Shown here in pieces: positions 31,881-32,563 of a stretch of DNA of 32,563 bases; within the stretch, counting starts at the first letter, position 1, and each line of letters opens with the position of its first letter. Source of the stretch: Pseudoflavonifractor sp. MSJ-37. Lineage in GTDB: Bacteria; Bacillota; Clostridia; Oscillospirales; Oscillospiraceae. The stretch covers positions 1-32,563 of the forward strand of contig NZ_JAHLPP010000008.1 in NCBI RefSeq assembly GCF_018917965.1, written 5' to 3'. A program made the translations under genes and the position numbers. The notes beneath the pieces were generated by a model, which did not search any database, was not told the origin of the DNA, and was given only the letters and a program-made list of their open reading frames with translations.

Positions 31881-31907
31881 TTCGACACGATTCGACAATA
31901 TTCGACA
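31881..31907 (-). promoter_or_regulatory. Three tandem Spo0A boxes at exact 10-bp spacing
   Basis: TTCGACA occurs at 31881-31887, 31891-31897 and 31901-31907; on the minus strand each reads TGTCGAA, the exact Spo0A (0A) box. A 10-bp centre-to-centre spacing is that of tandem boxes bound by a Spo0A dimer on one face of DNA. The array lies about 43 bp upstream of the -35 of the minus-strand gene and 327 bp upstream of the third SLH gene. Confidence 0.75.
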
Positions 31908-31975
31908 AAACGCGCCGGACCAGGTGGTCAGAGAGCGGTCTCGTCCCCCCATGTCAACCAAATGTCAACCAGCCT

Positions 31976-32018
31976 GAGTCCTGGAAGCCTTGCGGCGCAA
32001 GGCTTCCAGGACTCTTTC
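31976..32018 (+). other. Leader hairpin 1, copy B
   Basis: A perfect 18-bp stem with a 3-nt loop, followed by TTTCG. The gene upstream is on the opposite strand, so this hairpin does not serve as the terminator of an adjacent plus-strand gene. Confidence 0.75.
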
Positions 32019-32057
32019 GTATCGAAATCATATCTCATGTCAACCAAAAGTCAACCA

Positions 32058-32099
32058 GGGGTATTTTTCGGGGCGTTTTGCCCCGAAAAATACCCCTTT
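32058..32099 (+). terminator. Leader hairpin 2, copy B (terminator-like)
   Basis: A perfect 17-bp stem (32058-32074 with 32080-32096) with loop GTTTT is followed by a shorter T-run (CCTTTCC) than in copy A. It lies 135 bases upstream of the SLH start. Confidence 0.75.
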
Positions 32100-32234
32100 C
32101 CTCTTGAAAACAGTACGGAAATGGCAGGTGTGAGGGCTGTCGTACCATCGTTCGACCGCACGTTTTCTTCGGAAAAAGTGCGGGAAAACGGGGGAAAACG
32201 CCGCTTTCTCAAATCAAACAAGGAGGAATCCTCA

Positions 32235-32563
32235 ATGAGCAACCTCAAGAAGGTTCTCAGCGTCGGTCTGGCGTCTACCATGGTCATGGGCATGATGACC
32301 ACCGCCGGTGCTGCGAGCTACGAGAAGTTCACTGACAAGGCCGACATCGAGCACAAGGATGCCGTGTCCATGGTCAGTGAGCTGGGCATCATCGCCGGCC
32401 TCACCAACGGCACCTATGCCCCCAAGCAGAACATCGACCGCGCGTCCTTCGCGCGCCTGGTCTGTGTCGCCCTGAACGGCGGCAAGGAGCCCAACCTGGG
32501 CAACCTGAAGACCAGCTTCACCGACACCCAGGGCCACTGGGCGGAGAAGTACATCGCCTACTG
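32235..32563 (+). CDS. SLH-domain surface protein, third copy, 3' truncated by window edge
   Basis: The first 109 codons of an SLH protein. ATG 32235 follows AAGGAGGAA. The signal peptide (1-26) and first SLH repeat differ from the copy at 19956 at only about ten positions (for example N28S, D30E, N36A, S60T, K87N, P105K). The second SLH repeat begins as the window ends (HWAEKYIAY). The role in cell-wall anchoring is as for the other copies, and the C-terminal function cannot be seen. Confidence 0.92.
   Translation, partial: MSNLKKVLSVGLASTMVMGMMTTAGAASYEKFTDKADIEHKDAVSMVSELGIIAGLTNGTYAPKQNIDRASFARLVCVALNGGKEPNLGNLKTSFTDTQGHWAEKYIAY

Larger units (their letters stand above)
31724..31944. other. 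AT-rich intergenic control region
   Basis: There is no gene in this stretch. It holds the sigma-A promoter of the 167-aa gene, an AT-rich segment (about 31830-31880 with TTTTTTCATTTTTTC) and the Spo0A-box array. It ends where the SLH leader repeat begins. Confidence 0.6.
31945..32234 (+). repeat. SLH leader repeat, copy B
   Basis: A 290-bp near-identical copy of 19665-19955 with the same order of TGTCAACC repeats, hairpin 1 (31976-32014), hairpin 2 (32058-32096), hairpin 3 (32156-32183) and AAGGAGGAA. The differences are a few scattered bases, including a changed loop base in hairpin 1 (GGT to GGC) and loss of one bulged G in hairpin 2, so both stems are kept intact. Confidence 0.9.

Overview
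The window looks like chromosome from a GC-rich, spore-forming Clostridia bacterium, most likely an Oscillospiraceae-type gut anaerobe (Oscillibacter/Dysosmobacter/Flavonifractor-like). This placement is inferred from the spoIIA operon, YlbJ and a SpoIIQ-like protein, the S-layer-homology (SLH) surface proteins, the Gram-positive type GalT and the clostridial isc locus. No rRNA, tRNA, insertion sequence, prophage integrase or CRISPR array was seen.

Layout. (1) 1-3446: the 3' part of an SLH-domain surface protein, convergent with a 316-aa protein of unknown function that has a tail-fibre-like N-terminus. (2) 3634-9007, minus strand: a sugar-acid (aldonate) catabolic cluster of GntP-type permease, IlvD/Edd dehydratase, DapA-family 2-keto-3-deoxy-sugar-acid aldolase and SDR oxidoreductase. 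Intrinsic terminators separate several genes, and strong sigma-A promoters precede the permease and the aldolase. (3) 9611-10459: a divergent AraC-family regulator. (4) 10795-19661, plus strand: a galactose uptake and Leloir-pathway cluster, mglB-mglA-mglC followed by galK-galE-galT-galM. MglBAC imports galactose and GalM/K/T/E convert it to glucose-1-phosphate and UDP-sugars. (5) 19665-23965: a second, complete SLH gene behind a structured 291-bp leader, again convergent with a paralogue of the 316-aa protein. (6) 24131-25612: spoIIAA-spoIIAB-sigF. (7) 25741-27897, minus strand: iscR, then iscS-iscU. (8) 28116-31723: a cytidylate-kinase-like protein, a four-cysteine small protein, YlbJ, a SpoIIQ-like M23 protein and a 167-aa unknown protein preceded by three tandem Spo0A boxes. 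(9) 31945-32563: the leader and first codons of a third SLH gene, almost identical at its start to the second.

The most unusual feature is the dispersed SLH system. Three SLH paralogues lie within 32.6 kb, interleaved with metabolic and sporulation genes. Two of them carry a near-identical leader of about 290 bp with two long perfect or near-perfect hairpins and paired TGTCAACC repeats. The two whose 3' ends are visible converge on paralogous genes that themselves share an 84-bp leader. This suggests a repeatedly duplicated surface-display cassette with RNA-level or recombination-based control. Functions are read from motifs and context; no database search was run.
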